The translations under genes were made by a program, and so were the position numbers. This document shows positions 63,888 through 64,000 of a DNA stretch of 64,000 nt, in pieces (positions within the stretch are counted from its first letter, which is position 1; every line of letters starts with the position of its first letter). The notes beneath the pieces were generated by a model, which saw nothing but the letters and a program-made list of their open reading frames with translations, did no database searches and was not told the origin of the DNA. Origin of the DNA: a virus; the IMG/VR virus record IMGVR_UViG_3300037141_000279, positions 32,296-96,295 of that record. One strand, written 5' to 3'.

Positions 63888-64000
63888 TTAAAAACCATAC
63901 CTCGGGGGTGCTTCGGGGGTTGGTGCACGTTCAATAACGGATTTCTTCTTGGGTTTGCGTGCAGCCTTCTCCGCATCAAGCACGCTTTGGGGGATGGTCC
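63888..64000 (-). CDS. C-terminal end of a gene entering from the right edge
   Basis: About 37 codons are visible: TIPQSVLDAEKAARKP, KKKSVIERAPTPEAPPRYGF and a TAA stop at 63888. The piece is Lys/Pro-rich, a plausible disordered C-terminus of a late protein. The rest lies beyond the window, so no function can be given. Confidence 0.55.
   Translation of the reverse strand, partial: TIPQSVLDAEKAARKPKKKSVIERAPTPEAPPRYGF

Noticed and set aside
1-64000. Integrase, excisionase, repressor or attachment site.
   Set aside because: No tyrosine or serine recombinase motif and no repressor-like gene found; a temperate lifestyle is not supported by this window.
1-64000. CRISPR array.
   Set aside because: No set of regularly spaced direct repeats; the only clustered repeats are the short irregular iterons near 25.8-26.0 kb.

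Overview
The window is a 64-kb internal piece of a tailed double-stranded DNA phage, cut at both ends inside genes. Nearly every gene lies on the minus strand, so transcription runs from high to low coordinates. The terminase, the large portal and an N4-gp56-type major capsid protein mark it as a tailed phage. A lipoprotein signal, Sec signal peptides and several one-segment membrane peptides point to a Gram-negative host. Putative-Ig (He_PIG), Fn3 and ice-binding-like domains suggest a soil or other environmental source, but the host cannot be named from the sequence. I see no integrase, excisionase or repressor, so nothing indicates a temperate lifestyle.

Layout, read in the direction of transcription. 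64.0-58.2 kb: small virion genes, a fibre-like Ig/TIG protein and two homing endonucleases. 58.2-48.2 kb: packaging and head genes (large terminase, portal, scaffold-like protein, major capsid protein, decoration-like proteins), interrupted by four free-standing endonucleases. 48.2-47.2 kb: four tRNA genes and an endonuclease. 47.2-43.4 kb: a histidine phosphatase, a proline-rich protein and an 871-residue polyvalent protein. 43.4-30.8 kb: a membrane protein, calcineurin-like phosphoesterase, RecA, nucleotide-pool enzymes, family A DNA polymerase, an ERF-type annealing protein, SSB, a UvrD-like helicase, a Mom-like DNA modification protein and a tRNA-like gene. 30.0-23.0 kb: a Cas4/RecB-like nuclease, a primase-helicase followed by an iteron-rich candidate origin, and class II ribonucleotide reductase. 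22.4-17.3 kb: three tandem HNH-type nucleases, a three-gene operon for secreted Ig-like proteins, and many small genes. 17.2-1 kb: endolysin, small zinc-binding and membrane proteins, an ice-binding-like virion protein, fibre-like proteins and a very large tail-like protein.

The two halves appear to be transcribed differently. The replication half uses sigma70-type promoters (TTGACA, 17-18 bp, TATAAT-like). Several have the -10 box only 5-7 bp before the start codon, which predicts leaderless mRNAs, and most of those genes are homing endonucleases. The structural half carries a recurrent 20-bp element, GACT-N8-CATARRTR, thirteen times in the gene direction at gene borders and never, as far as I can see, in the replication half. 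I read it as a candidate late promoter.

Other notable points are sixteen homing-endonuclease-type genes (six GIY-YIG, ten HNH/endonuclease VII-like), two frameshifts near 4.6-4.9 kb, a zinc-finger Mom-like protein whose start codon lies inside a tRNA-like sequence, and a 22-bp palindrome present as two inverted pairs around single genes.
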